A stretch of DNA of 10,545 nt from CAZXNF01 sp050741255 (lineage in GTDB: Bacteria > Pseudomonadota > Gammaproteobacteria > Burkholderiales > SG8-41): positions 1 to 10,545 of the forward strand of contig JBOIEQ010000149.1 in NCBI GenBank assembly GCA_050741255.1. The letters run 5' to 3'. The position numbers and the translations under genes are program-made. Positions 1 to 7,871 of the stretch are shown piece by piece (the first letter of the stretch is position 1; each line of letters begins with the position of its first letter). Under the pieces are notes generated by a model that saw only the letters and a list, made by a program, of their open reading frames with translations, did no database searches and had not been told where the DNA came from.

Positions 1-1004
1 TGTTCGGCCAGATCGGCGAGGCGGTGCGTGCGGGCTATCCCACGGTGAAGATCTTCACCACCGACATCACGCCCAGCCGGCGCGGCCGCATGGTCGATTT
101 CGGCGACATCTGGGACGTGTTCAAGGTCGTCGCCGACGCCCGGGGGATGTGCGTCATCCACGGCGAGGACAACGACATCGTGATGCACATGTACGACAAG
201 CTGATCCGCGAGGGGCGCACCGGCTTCGAGAACCTGGCGGAAGTGCACAACGCGCTGTCGGAGGACCTGTCGTTCCGCCGCGTACTCGGCCTCGCCAGGA
301 GCGTGCCGGGCATCGCGCTGTACTTCATGCACATCAGCGCGGCCTTCGGCGCGGAGGCTGTGCGCGAGGCGCGCGCCGCGGGGCTGCCGATCTACGGCGA
401 GACGCTGCACCAGTACCTGCTGTACACGTCCGAGGATTACAAACGGCCCAACGGCCAGATGTACCACACCTACCCGTCGATCAAGTCGCAGGCCGATCAG
501 GACGCCCTGTGGGGCGCGTTGCGCGACGGCACGATCCACACGGTCGCCACCGACGCGGTGTGCTGCTCGCTGAAGGACAAGGTGCAGGGCAAGCGCATCG
601 ACGACACGACCGGCGGCAACGTGGGCGTCGAGCCGCGCGTGTCGCTCATGTACACCGAGATGGTCGGGCGGCGCGGCTGGTCGCTGGAGAAGTTCGTCGA
701 CTTGGTGTCCACCAACGCCGCGAAGATCATGGGCCTCTATCCGCGCAAGGGCGCGCTCGCGGCCGGCGCCGACGCGGACATTACGGTGCTCGATCCGGCG
801 CGGAAGACCACGATCCGCAAGGAGATGCTGCACGAATCGGACTACACGCCGTGGGAGGGTCACGCGGTGGACGCCTGGCCGTCGCTGACGGTGCTGCGCG
901 GCAAGATCGTGGTCGAGGACGGCAAGTTCGCGGGGGATCTCGCCGACGGTCAGTACCTCTATCGCAAGCTCGCTGACGAAATCCGGAGCGGCGCGTTGCT
1001 GTGA
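1..1004 (+). CDS. Dihydropyrimidinase/D-hydantoinase-like amidohydrolase, 3' part (5' end outside window)
   Basis: This is the C-terminal part of a cyclic amidohydrolase, the superfamily that hydrolyses hydantoin or dihydropyrimidine rings to N-carbamoyl acids in the cytoplasm. The reading frame is open to the left edge from base 3, so the GTG at 24 is internal and the N-terminal HxH metal motif is missing. Counting from that GTG, the expected metal ligands are visible: Lys9 in VKIF (the carboxylated lysine), His46 in VIHGEDND, His103 in FMHIS and Asp177 in ATDAV. Their spacing (37, 57, 74) is close to that of D-hydantoinase. The C-terminal signature KGALAAGADADITVLDP followed by DYTPWEGH is typical of the family. 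Unusual points are DAV where family members usually have DHC or DHP, and YPSIKS where they usually have a PPLR-type motif, so the substrate is uncertain. The stop codon overlaps the next gene by 4 bases (GTGA). Family assignment is confident; exact substrate is not. Confidence 0.88.
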   Translation, partial: FGQIGEAVRAGYPTVKIFTTDITPSRRGRMVDFGDIWDVFKVVADARGMCVIHGEDNDIVMHMYDKLIREGRTGFENLAEVHNALSEDLSFRRVLGLARSVPGIALYFMHISAAFGAEAVREARAAGLPIYGETLHQYLLYTSEDYKRPNGQMYHTYPSIKSQADQDALWGALRDGTIHTVATDAVCCSLKDKVQGKRIDDTTGGNVGVEPRVSLMYTEMVGRRGWSLEKFVDLVSTNAAKIMGLYPRKGALAAGADADITVLDPARKTTIRKEMLHESDYTPWEGHAVDAWPSLTVLRGKIVVEDGKFAGDLADGQYLYRKLADEIRSGALL

Positions 1005-1342
1005 GTTCTGACGTCAAAGCGGACGCGCGTATCCGCGAGCTGCTCGCCGACAGTCTCGCGTTGTGGGCAGTCACCGGAACGGTTGAAGCTGGTGCATCCC
1101 CTCTTGTCGCCGTAATCCGCACCGACGGCGGGGCGATCGCCTGGATCGAGCGCCCCGCTGCTGACGTGCCGTTCCGCTGGACCGTGCGCTGGCGGGCTGC
1201 GGGTGAAGCGCCCGGCGGCCCGCGAGAGGAACGACCGCGGCCTTGCGCCTCGCTGGTCGGTCTGCTGAAGGCGCTGCGCGGGGCGTTCGGCGTGGAACGC
1301 GGCGCCGCGGTGCAGGTCGTGCCCGCACCCGTCAACGCATGA
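1001..1342 (+). CDS. Small conserved-looking protein of unknown function, between hydantoinase and COG0523 genes
   Basis: I do not recognise this 113-residue protein. It starts with GTG inside the stop of the hydantoinase gene (GTGA) and ends inside the start of the COG0523 GTPase gene (ATGA), so it is very probably translated by coupling; no Shine-Dalgarno sequence lies at a good distance. It has no signal peptide or membrane segment. An N-terminal helix-like stretch (DARIRELLADSLALWAV, residues about 7-23) is followed by a probable beta-rich part (SPLVAVI, IAWIERP, FRWTVRWR), then an Arg/Pro-rich linker and a C-terminal segment (CASLVGLLKALRGAF). It has one cysteine and no obvious metal-binding cluster. 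The tight overlaps on both sides argue that it is a real gene and part of the same functional unit, perhaps an accessory factor. The opposite-strand and alternative-frame readings here have low-complexity Arg/Ala/Pro composition and look spurious. Confidence 0.75.
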   Translation: MSSDVKADARIRELLADSLALWAVTGTVEAGASPLVAVIRTDGGAIAWIERPAADVPFRWTVRWRAAGEAPGGPREERPRPCASLVGLLKALRGAFGVERGAAVQVVPAPVNA

Positions 1343-2352
1343 TCCCCGTCTCCGTTCTCACCGGTTTTCTGGGCAGCGGCAAGACCACGCTGCTGGGGCG
1401 TCTCCTGCGCGATCCCGCGATGAGCCGCACGGCGGTCATCATCAACGAGTTCGGCGCCATCGGCCTCGACCACGAGCTGATCGAAACCAGCGACGAGAAC
1501 GTTGTCCGTCTGTCGAACGGCTGCCTGTGCTGCAACGTGCGGAGCGACCTCGTGCTGACGCTGGGCGATCTTGCCGCCCGCCGCGCGGCGGGGGATGTGC
1601 CCGCCTTCGAGCGCGTGGTGGTCGAGACCACGGGGCTGGCCGATCCCGCGCCCATCCTGCAGGCGCTGATGACGGACCGCGCGGTCGGCGAGGCGTACGC
1701 GCTGGACGGGGTGGTCACCACCGTCGACGCGGTCAACGGCCTCGCGACGCTAGCCCGCTATGCGGAATCGCTGCGCCAGGCCGCGGTCGCGGACCGTATC
1801 GTGCTGACCAAGACCGACCTGCCGGGCGCGCAGGCCGCCGCCGTCATGGACCGCCTCGCGGCCCTCAATCCTGGCGCGCCGGTACTGCCGGCGGTACAGG
1901 GCGCGATCGCGCCCGCCGCGCTGTTCGACGCGGGACTCTACAGCGCGACGGGCAAGCATCCCGACGTGCAGGCCTGGCTCGCGCACGAGGCCGTTGCGGG
2001 CGCCAGTCACGCGCACGATCATCATCCCGAGGTGATGCAGACCTTTTGCATCGTCCGCGAGACACCGGTGCACGCGGCGACGCTCGCGCTGTTCTTGTCG
2101 GCGCTCGCCGAAAATTGCGGCGCCGACCTGCTGCGCATGAAAGGCATCGTCCGCGTGGCGGAACAACCCGACCGGCCGGCGGTGATCCACGGCGTCCAGC
2201 ACGTCTATCACGCGCCGGTATGGCTGAACCGCTGGCCGTCGGATGACCGGCGCACGCGGCTGGTGTTCATCGGCCGCAACATTCGTGAGTCCTGGGTGCG
2301 TAATCTGCTCGACCTGCTCGACGCGGAAGTGGCCGACCAGATGACCCGCTGA
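1339..2352 (+). CDS. COG0523 (CobW/YjiA-type, G3E) GTPase, putative metallochaperone
   Basis: This 337-residue protein is a GTPase of the G3E family whose members insert or traffic metals such as Zn, Co or Fe. It has a Walker A motif GFLGSGKT (9-16), the family's NEFG segment (36-39), the diagnostic CxCC metal motif in GCLCC (Cys62, Cys64, Cys65), the ETTGLADP Walker B region (96-103) and TKTD (157-160) as the guanine-specificity motif in place of the usual NKxD. A histidine-rich stretch HAHDHH (224-229) precedes the C-terminal CobW_C-type domain. The ATG at 1339 is chosen because Walker A follows immediately and the ATG overlaps the upstream stop; the longer in-frame extension from 1243 only reads through the preceding gene. 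Its position between a metal-dependent hydantoinase-like enzyme and an amidase suggests a dedicated metal donor for the hydantoinase, but this is inference. The metal identity cannot be read from sequence. Confidence 0.92.
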   Translation: MIPVSVLTGFLGSGKTTLLGRLLRDPAMSRTAVIINEFGAIGLDHELIETSDENVVRLSNGCLCCNVRSDLVLTLGDLAARRAAGDVPAFERVVVETTGLADPAPILQALMTDRAVGEAYALDGVVTTVDAVNGLATLARYAESLRQAAVADRIVLTKTDLPGAQAAAVMDRLAALNPGAPVLPAVQGAIAPAALFDAGLYSATGKHPDVQAWLAHEAVAGASHAHDHHPEVMQTFCIVRETPVHAATLALFLSALAENCGADLLRMKGIVRVAEQPDRPAVIHGVQHVYHAPVWLNRWPSDDRRTRLVFIGRNIRESWVRNLLDLLDAEVADQMTR

Positions 2353-2377
2353 GACCGAATATTGACTGGAGAACGCA

Positions 2378-3670
2378 ATGGCAAAGGACAACACCCCCCT
2401 CAACCAGCTGACTGCCGCAGAAGCGGCGCGGCGCATCGCGCGCAAGGAGCTGACGAGCGTGGCGCTTGTCGAAGCGTGCCTCGCACGCATCGCCGAGCGG
2501 GAGAAGGACGTGCAGGCGTGGGCCTTCGTCGATCGGACCCTCGCGCTTGAACAGGCGCGTGCCTGCGATCGCGAACCGCCGCGCGGCCCGCTGCACGGCG
2601 TGCCGCTCGGCGTGAAGGACGTGATTGACACCGCCGACCTGCCGACCGAATACAACTCGCCGATCTACAAGGGCTACCGGCCGAAATGGGACGCGGCCTG
2701 CGTCGCGCAGTGGCGCTCGGCGGGCGGCGTGATTCTCGGCAAGACGGTGACCACGGAGTTCGCCAACAACCATCCGTCGCACACGCACAATCCGCACAAG
2801 CTGACGCATACGCCCGGCGGTTCGTCGAGCGGTTCGGCGGCCTCGGTGGCGGACCACATGGTGCCGCTCGCGCTCGGCACGCAGACGGGCGGCTCGACGA
2901 TCCGGCCGGCCGCGTTCTGCGGCGCCCTCGGCTACAAGCCGAGCTTCAACACCATCAACCGCGCGGGTCTCAAGTTCGTCGCCGAGTCGCTCGACACGAT
3001 CGGGATCATGGCGCGTAGCGCCGAAGATGCGGCGCTCTGCGTGCACGTGCTGTCGGGACGCGCCGTGCCGGACTTCAGGCAGGCGCGCCGCGCGCCGCGC
3101 ATCGGCTTTTGCCGGACCTCGCGCTGGCAGGAAGCGGACGGCGTGATGCAGGCCAAACTCGAAGCGGTCGCGAGTGCGCTGGCGAAGGCCGGCGCGAAAG
3201 TCGAGGACGTGGAACTGGCCCCGGTCATCGCGGGCCTGTTCGACGAGCACAACGACGTCATGGGATTCGAGTCGGCGCGCGCGCTCGCGTGGGAGTTCGC
3301 GCATCACTTCGAGCTGCTCAGCACGTCCTTGCAGCCGCGGCTCAAGCAGGGCTGGGCCGTGCCCCGCCAGACCTACGATACGGTGCGCACACACGCGCGG
3401 ACGGGTCGCCGCGAATTCGGCGCGATGATGGAGAAATACGACTTTCTGCTCACACCGAGCGCGGCGGGAGAAGCGCCTGGACGGCTCGACACCACCGGCA
3501 ACTCCGTCTTCAACCGCATGTGGACGCTGCTCGGCGTGCCCTGCGTGACGCTGCCCTGCGGCAGGGGCCCGCAGGGACTGCCGCTGGGTGTGCAGCTCGT
3601 CGGTGCCTTCGATACGGACAGCGAGTTGCTGGCGTGGGCGCACTGGACCGAAGCCCGCCTGCCGCGCTGA
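2378..3670 (+). CDS. Amidase-signature family hydrolase
   Basis: This 430-residue enzyme belongs to the amidase signature family (GatA, malonamidase, fatty-acid amide hydrolase relatives), cytoplasmic serine hydrolases that cleave C-N amide bonds. The Ser-cisSer-Lys triad is complete: Lys80 in PLGVKD, cis-Ser149 in PGGSSSGSA and nucleophile Ser173 in TQTGGSTIRPA, with the 24-residue Ser-Ser spacing seen in characterised members. The C-terminal NRMWTLLGVPCVTLP segment is also typical. No signal peptide is present. The ATG has a good ribosome binding site (GGAGA at 2368-2372, 5-base spacer) and follows the COG0523 stop by 25 bases. Although GatA is in the same family, no gatB or gatC is adjacent, so a free catabolic amidase is more likely. 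In this operon it may act after the hydantoinase-like enzyme, on a ureido or amide product; that order is inferred. Confidence 0.92.
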   Translation: MAKDNTPLNQLTAAEAARRIARKELTSVALVEACLARIAEREKDVQAWAFVDRTLALEQARACDREPPRGPLHGVPLGVKDVIDTADLPTEYNSPIYKGYRPKWDAACVAQWRSAGGVILGKTVTTEFANNHPSHTHNPHKLTHTPGGSSSGSAASVADHMVPLALGTQTGGSTIRPAAFCGALGYKPSFNTINRAGLKFVAESLDTIGIMARSAEDAALCVHVLSGRAVPDFRQARRAPRIGFCRTSRWQEADGVMQAKLEAVASALAKAGAKVEDVELAPVIAGLFDEHNDVMGFESARALAWEFAHHFELLSTSLQPRLKQGWAVPRQTYDTVRTHARTGRREFGAMMEKYDFLLTPSAAGEAPGRLDTTGNSVFNRMWTLLGVPCVTLPCGRGPQGLPLGVQLVGAFDTDSELLAWAHWTEARLPR

Positions 3671-3672
3671 GC

Positions 3673-3705
3673 GGCGGCAAGGGTTTCGTCAGCCGCCCGA
3701 TTTTT
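3673..3705 (+). terminator. Possible intrinsic terminator after the amidase gene
   Basis: GGCGGC (3673-3678) and GCCGCC (3692-3697) form a 6-bp all-G/C stem with a 13-base loop, followed after three bases by five T residues (3701-3705). It starts just after the amidase stop and overlaps the 3' end of the convergent GST gene. The loop is long and the T-run is short and not immediately adjacent, so this is only a candidate. Confidence 0.35.
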
Positions 3706-4306
3706 CCCGCAGCGTGCGGGCGTGCTTCGCGGCGGGACGCTCCCAGCAGGTATTGAGCCAGGCTTTCACCTTCGGCCACGGGGTGAGCTCGATCGTCAGC
3801 GCACGATAGAGTGCGCCGGCGACGTTGAGATCGGCCACCGTGAAGGCGGAACCGGCGAGCCACGGCGATTTGCCGAGCGCGATTTCCAGCACGTCGAGGG
3901 CGGGCGCGACTTCCTTGAACGCCTTTTCCGCGATCTCGGGTTTGCGTTCGGCGGCGGGCAGTGCACTGCTGTGGCGGACGAAATCGACGAGCTGGCGGTC
4001 GAGGCGGTCGGTCTCCCACAGGCTCCATTGCCAGGCGAGTGCTTCGGTTTTGGTGTCCGCGGGGTAAAGGGCACTTTTGTGCTTTTTGGCGAGATACAGG
4101 TTGATCGCCATCGATTCCGCGAGAACGAAGCCGTCGTCGTCGATCACCGGCACGCGGGCGTTGGGGTTGATGACGCGAAATTCCGGTGTGCGGGTCTGGG
4201 GGGCACGCGGCAGCCAGTCGAGATGTTCGAACTTGAGTCCGAGTTCGCCGAGCATCCAGAGCACGCGCAGGGCGCGGGAGTTGGCGGAACCGTACAGCTT
4301 CAGCAT
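3689..4306 (-). CDS. Glutathione S-transferase family protein
   Basis: This 205-residue protein has the two-domain cytosolic GST layout: an N-terminal thioredoxin-like domain (about 1-75) and an all-helical C-terminal domain. Visible signature elements are YGSANSRALRV (1st helix, candidate catalytic Ser7 or Ser10), the cis-proline in NARVPVI (Pro53), the gamma-glutamyl-binding AES (Glu64-Ser65) and the N-capping box FTVAD (155-159). Members conjugate glutathione to electrophiles or act as isomerases and reductases; sequence alone does not select among these. The ATG has a good ribosome binding site (GGAG with a 6-base spacer on the minus strand). It lies 39 bases downstream of the MliC-like lipoprotein gene on the same strand and is probably the last gene of that unit. 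Its 3' end converges on the amidase gene with an 18-base gap. Confidence 0.92.
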   Translation of the reverse strand: MLKLYGSANSRALRVLWMLGELGLKFEHLDWLPRAPQTRTPEFRVINPNARVPVIDDDGFVLAESMAINLYLAKKHKSALYPADTKTEALAWQWSLWETDRLDRQLVDFVRHSSALPAAERKPEIAEKAFKEVAPALDVLEIALGKSPWLAGSAFTVADLNVAGALYRALTIELTPWPKVKAWLNTCWERPAAKHARTLREKSGG

Positions 4307-4345
4307 GCGTATCTCCGAGGATGAAAAGTCAGTGTGACAGGGCGG

Positions 4346-4693
4346 TCAGTCGCGGATGCGTGTGGCGGTCGGCAGGGTGTTCCGCGATTCGCACGGACCG
4401 AACAGGACGACGCCATCCTGCTCCAGCATCGCGCGCTGGCCGTCGAGGTACAGCGAATAGCTGCGGTTGCTGTACTTCTCCTGGGCGGCGCTGTCGCCGC
4501 GCGGCAGCACCACCACCTTGCCGTCCACCAGCACCGCGGCATTCCGCGCATCCGGGGCGCGTTCGACCTGCATGGTCTTGTTGCCGGCGCAGGTGTAATC
4601 GATGCGCGCGGGAAGCACGGTCTCCTGCACGCCGACGCAGGCGGCGAGCGGCAGGAAGCCCAGCAGGGCGGCGATTCTCGTCCATGGATGCAT
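4346..4693 (-). CDS. Small MliC-like lipoprotein (lysozyme-inhibitor domain)
   Basis: This 115-residue protein starts with a lipoprotein signal peptide: MHPWTRIAALLGFLPLAAC, lipobox LAAC with Cys19 as the lipidated residue. The mature part resembles the MliC/PliC fold, a small beta-barrel of periplasmic or membrane-anchored inhibitors of C-type lysozyme: YTC near the start (Cys35), a central VVVLP strand, EKYSNRSYSLYLDG, AMLEQDG and a final Cys101 that could pair with Cys35. The ATG at 4693 is chosen over the in-frame ATG at 4756 because it gives a proper signal peptide directly; the extra 21 residues of the longer form are polar and would hide it. A weak purine-rich AGAAAGAA lies upstream. 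It sits between the alpha/beta hydrolase and GST genes on the same strand. The lipoprotein call is firm; the lysozyme-inhibitor role rests on domain resemblance. Confidence 0.8.
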   Translation of the reverse strand: MHPWTRIAALLGFLPLAACVGVQETVLPARIDYTCAGNKTMQVERAPDARNAAVLVDGKVVVLPRGDSAAQEKYSNRSYSLYLDGQRAMLEQDGVVLFGPCESRNTLPTATRIRD

Positions 4694-4789
4694 GGTGTTG
4701 TTGTTTCTTTCTGGTGAGTGACTCGAAGTGTGGGGCCCGATGCGACCCGAGCGCATTCTGGCACGCGGACGTCACCGGAGGATGCGTAT

Positions 4790-6748
4790 TCAGACCGCCG
4801 TAAACACGTCCTGCGCGGTTTCCCAGGACGTGCCGGCGGCGGCGATGAGCCGGTCCGCGTCTTCCTGCAGCAGGTAGCGCGCCGCGACGAGCGCGCGCGC
4901 GGCATCCGTCAGTTGCGCGCGCCACGCGGCATGGGTGCCGTAGCGTTCTACCAGAGACGGACGGGGATCGGCCGGGTCGCGGCTGGCCGCATCCCGCGCG
5001 AACGGCAGCATCGCGCCGATGACGCTGAAGAGGTCGCCCTCCGCGTGCCCGGCGGAACGCAGGTTCCAGCCGGTGTGCGTGGCGAGCGGGGTGGCAATCA
5101 AAGGATGGCATATGCCGTCGGTGGCGTTGCCATCGGGGTCAAACTTCACGACATAGACCGGGTATGCGGGTCCCTCGCGCGGGGGCTGATGGGAATAGTC
5201 CATCAGCCGCAGCTCGTTCTTGATCCCCGTATAGCGCACGCCGGGAATTGCGGGAAAGCCGCTGTGGGCCGGATCAGATTCCACCAGCGTACCCGCGGCG
5301 CGCGAGGGAAAGCAGCTTGGCGGCGGCTCGGTGCCCGCCTCGACCCACTCCCGCATGGCGACGATGAGGGCCCGCGCGAGGCAGCCGTAGCTCACGGGGT
5401 TGTCGGGGAACTGCCCGACCCCGGGCGGCGGCGGTTCCGACCACCCGTGCTGCAGGCCCGCCGCGAGATAAAGCCGGACGTTCTCCGGCATGGCGATGTC
5501 GTGGCCGAGCGTGTCGGTGGCGACGAGCGAGGCGCGGGCGGACCAGATCTCGGAATCCGTATCGAGATGCATGATCTTCGGCGCCGTCCCGGTGCGGGTG
5601 CACCGGTCGAGGATGCCGCCGCTGCGTCCACTGACCGGATCGGTGAGCGTGGCGTAGGTAAAGGGAAACTGATCGTCGGGGTAAGAATGATCCTCATGCT
5701 GGCGTGAATAGCGTCCGGGCTGGGCGAAGGCGTGGTTGATGAAAGTGCGGCGGGACCCGGCGATGAGCGGGATCGCGGCATCGAAGACCCTGCCCCCGCG
5801 CGGCGCCTCGTTAAAGCCCTGGTGGAGAAAGTCGCGCACGGCACGGCCCGACTGCGACAGCCCGAAGACGAGCGCCCGTCGTGCGTGGGGAACGCCGTCG
5901 ACCGCCAGCGGGTTGGCGTTGCCTTCGGCATCGTGCGCGTCGTGGCGCAGAAACGTCGCGAAGTCGCGAGTGCCGGTGAAGGCGAGGCCCGTGACGACGG
6001 GGTCACAGGCGGGGTAGATGAACTCGTAGATGGCGCCGCGATCGAACCGCGGGTCCCGTGACCGGGTGATCTCGATCTGGCGGTCGTTCAGGTAGCGCCA
6101 CCGCAGATCCGGCGGCGTCTGCCGCGGGTCGCGTTCCCGCAGCCGTACCGTCAGCGTCGCCTTGGCAGCCTCCTGGTTGGCGGCGGGGTAGCTGAGCTGG
6201 CCGGTGAATGTTTCCGCCGGCGTCTCGTTGATGTACTCCTCGCGGCACAGGGCTGTGAGTTTCCGGTTGCCGTCGCGGGCGACCGGATAGCGGGCGACCA
6301 TTCTGCCGTTGCCGGGGCTGACGTCGGATTGCCACCCGCCCCAGACCATGCTGTAGCCCTGCCGCATGAGAAAGCCGTTGCCGGCGTCCGCCGCGGAAAG
6401 GGGGAGATTTTTGTTCGGCGCGTGGTTGATCCGGGGCACGGAGCGCTTGCCGCCCCGGTTGAGAATCTCGTAGAACAGCCAGCCATTGCCCCGGGTGAGG
6501 TCAACCGGCTTCACGATGCAGATATCGAAGTCGTACTCCACCCGGCCGTGGGCGTTGCGCGGCGCGAAGCCGAGATTGACGATGCCCGCATTCAGCGGGT
6601 GTTCAGGGTCGACTTCACAGTACGCCGTGCCGTGCAGGCGTTCGTAGGGGCCGCGGGCGTCAAACTGCAGACCGTCGAAACACGGCGAGACTCGCTCGGA
6701 AATTTCCACCCGCCGGACGAACCCGGCTTGCCGGGCGTTGGTGCTCAT
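4790..6748 (-). CDS. Large alpha/beta hydrolase domain protein (Abhydrolase_10-like)
   Basis: This roughly 652-residue protein resembles the large alpha/beta-hydrolase-domain proteins common in Burkholderiales and Bradyrhizobium, whose substrates are mostly unknown. The likely nucleophile is Ser298 in VFGLSQSGRAV, a GxSxS variant of the GxSxG elbow. Candidate acid and base residues are in DTDSEIW (about 397-403) and AAGLQHGW (His434). The N-terminal half (FYEILNRGGKR, GYSMVWGGWQSD) forms the extra beta-rich domain typical of this group. No signal peptide is seen. The ATG at 6748 is chosen because it has an AGGGG sequence upstream and because the longer open frame to 6826 runs through the divergent promoter region. 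It starts 87 bases from the divergent Bug receptor gene, so the two may be co-regulated and the hydrolase may act on what that receptor helps to import. A 96-base gap separates it from the lipoprotein gene. Confidence 0.83.
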   Translation of the reverse strand: MSTNARQAGFVRRVEISERVSPCFDGLQFDARGPYERLHGTAYCEVDPEHPLNAGIVNLGFAPRNAHGRVEYDFDICIVKPVDLTRGNGWLFYEILNRGGKRSVPRINHAPNKNLPLSAADAGNGFLMRQGYSMVWGGWQSDVSPGNGRMVARYPVARDGNRKLTALCREEYINETPAETFTGQLSYPAANQEAAKATLTVRLRERDPRQTPPDLRWRYLNDRQIEITRSRDPRFDRGAIYEFIYPACDPVVTGLAFTGTRDFATFLRHDAHDAEGNANPLAVDGVPHARRALVFGLSQSGRAVRDFLHQGFNEAPRGGRVFDAAIPLIAGSRRTFINHAFAQPGRYSRQHEDHSYPDDQFPFTYATLTDPVSGRSGGILDRCTRTGTAPKIMHLDTDSEIWSARASLVATDTLGHDIAMPENVRLYLAAGLQHGWSEPPPPGVGQFPDNPVSYGCLARALIVAMREWVEAGTEPPPSCFPSRAAGTLVESDPAHSGFPAIPGVRYTGIKNELRLMDYSHQPPREGPAYPVYVVKFDPDGNATDGICHPLIATPLATHTGWNLRSAGHAEGDLFSVIGAMLPFARDAASRDPADPRPSLVERYGTHAAWRAQLTDAARALVAARYLLQEDADRLIAAAGTSWETAQDVFTAV

Positions 6749-6800
6749 GCCGATCCCCTGCGCGCTACGGGCGCTGTTGCATGCGTAAAATGCTCCGGCG

Positions 6801-6808
6801 ATTATATT
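6801..6808. promoter_or_regulatory. Candidate overlapping divergent -10 elements
   Basis: In the 87-base gap between the alpha/beta hydrolase and Bug genes, the AT-only octamer ATTATATT stands out from GC-rich surroundings. Read on the minus strand it contains a perfect TATAAT (6806-6801), about 50 bases before the hydrolase ATG. On the plus strand it contains TATATT (6803-6808), 17 bases upstream of the AAAGGA ribosome binding site of the Bug gene. No convincing -35 box is seen at 16-18 bases for either; TTGCAT at 6777-6782 is 20 bases away from the plus-strand element. Activator-dependent promoters are possible. Confidence 0.4.
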
Positions 6809-6824
6809 CGAGCGCTCACGGAAC

Positions 6825-7830
<1,006 letters not shown>

Positions 7831-7834
<4 letters not shown>

Positions 7835-7871
7835 CGCGCCGCCGCTCCGGCACTCCGTCAGCCCGCTTTTT
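7831..7871 (+). terminator. Possible terminator between the convergent Bug and SDR genes
   Basis: CTGACG (7831-7836) and CGTCAG (7856-7861) form a 6-bp inverted repeat that contains the stop codons of both converging genes. Inside it, GCCG and CGGC (7841-7844, 7848-7851) can form a smaller hairpin with a 3-base loop. A run of five T residues follows at 7867-7871 on the plus strand. The stem is short and interrupted, so this is a candidate for ending the plus-strand Bug transcript only. Confidence 0.35.

Noticed and set aside
1243..1338. N-terminal extension of the COG0523 GTPase
   Set aside because: It lies wholly inside the preceding gene and is Arg-rich; the family starts just before Walker A, which fits ATG 1339.
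2267..3643. Long minus-strand open frame (458 codons) opposite the amidase gene
   Set aside because: Arg/Ala/His-rich translation with no family motif; the opposite strand has a complete catalytic triad and a good ribosome binding site. Such antisense frames are expected in GC-rich DNA.
2378..3670. Amidase as the GatA subunit of glutamyl-tRNA amidotransferase
   Set aside because: No gatB or gatC adjacent, and the operon context is catabolic.
4740..4756. ATGCG/CGCAT inverted repeat upstream of the lipoprotein gene
   Set aside because: A 5-bp stem with a 7-base loop is common by chance and no promoter element is nearby.
4718..5707. Plus-strand open frame (329 codons) opposite the alpha/beta hydrolase
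   Set aside because: Gly/Arg-rich shadow frame; the minus strand carries a consistent hydrolase with a nucleophile elbow.
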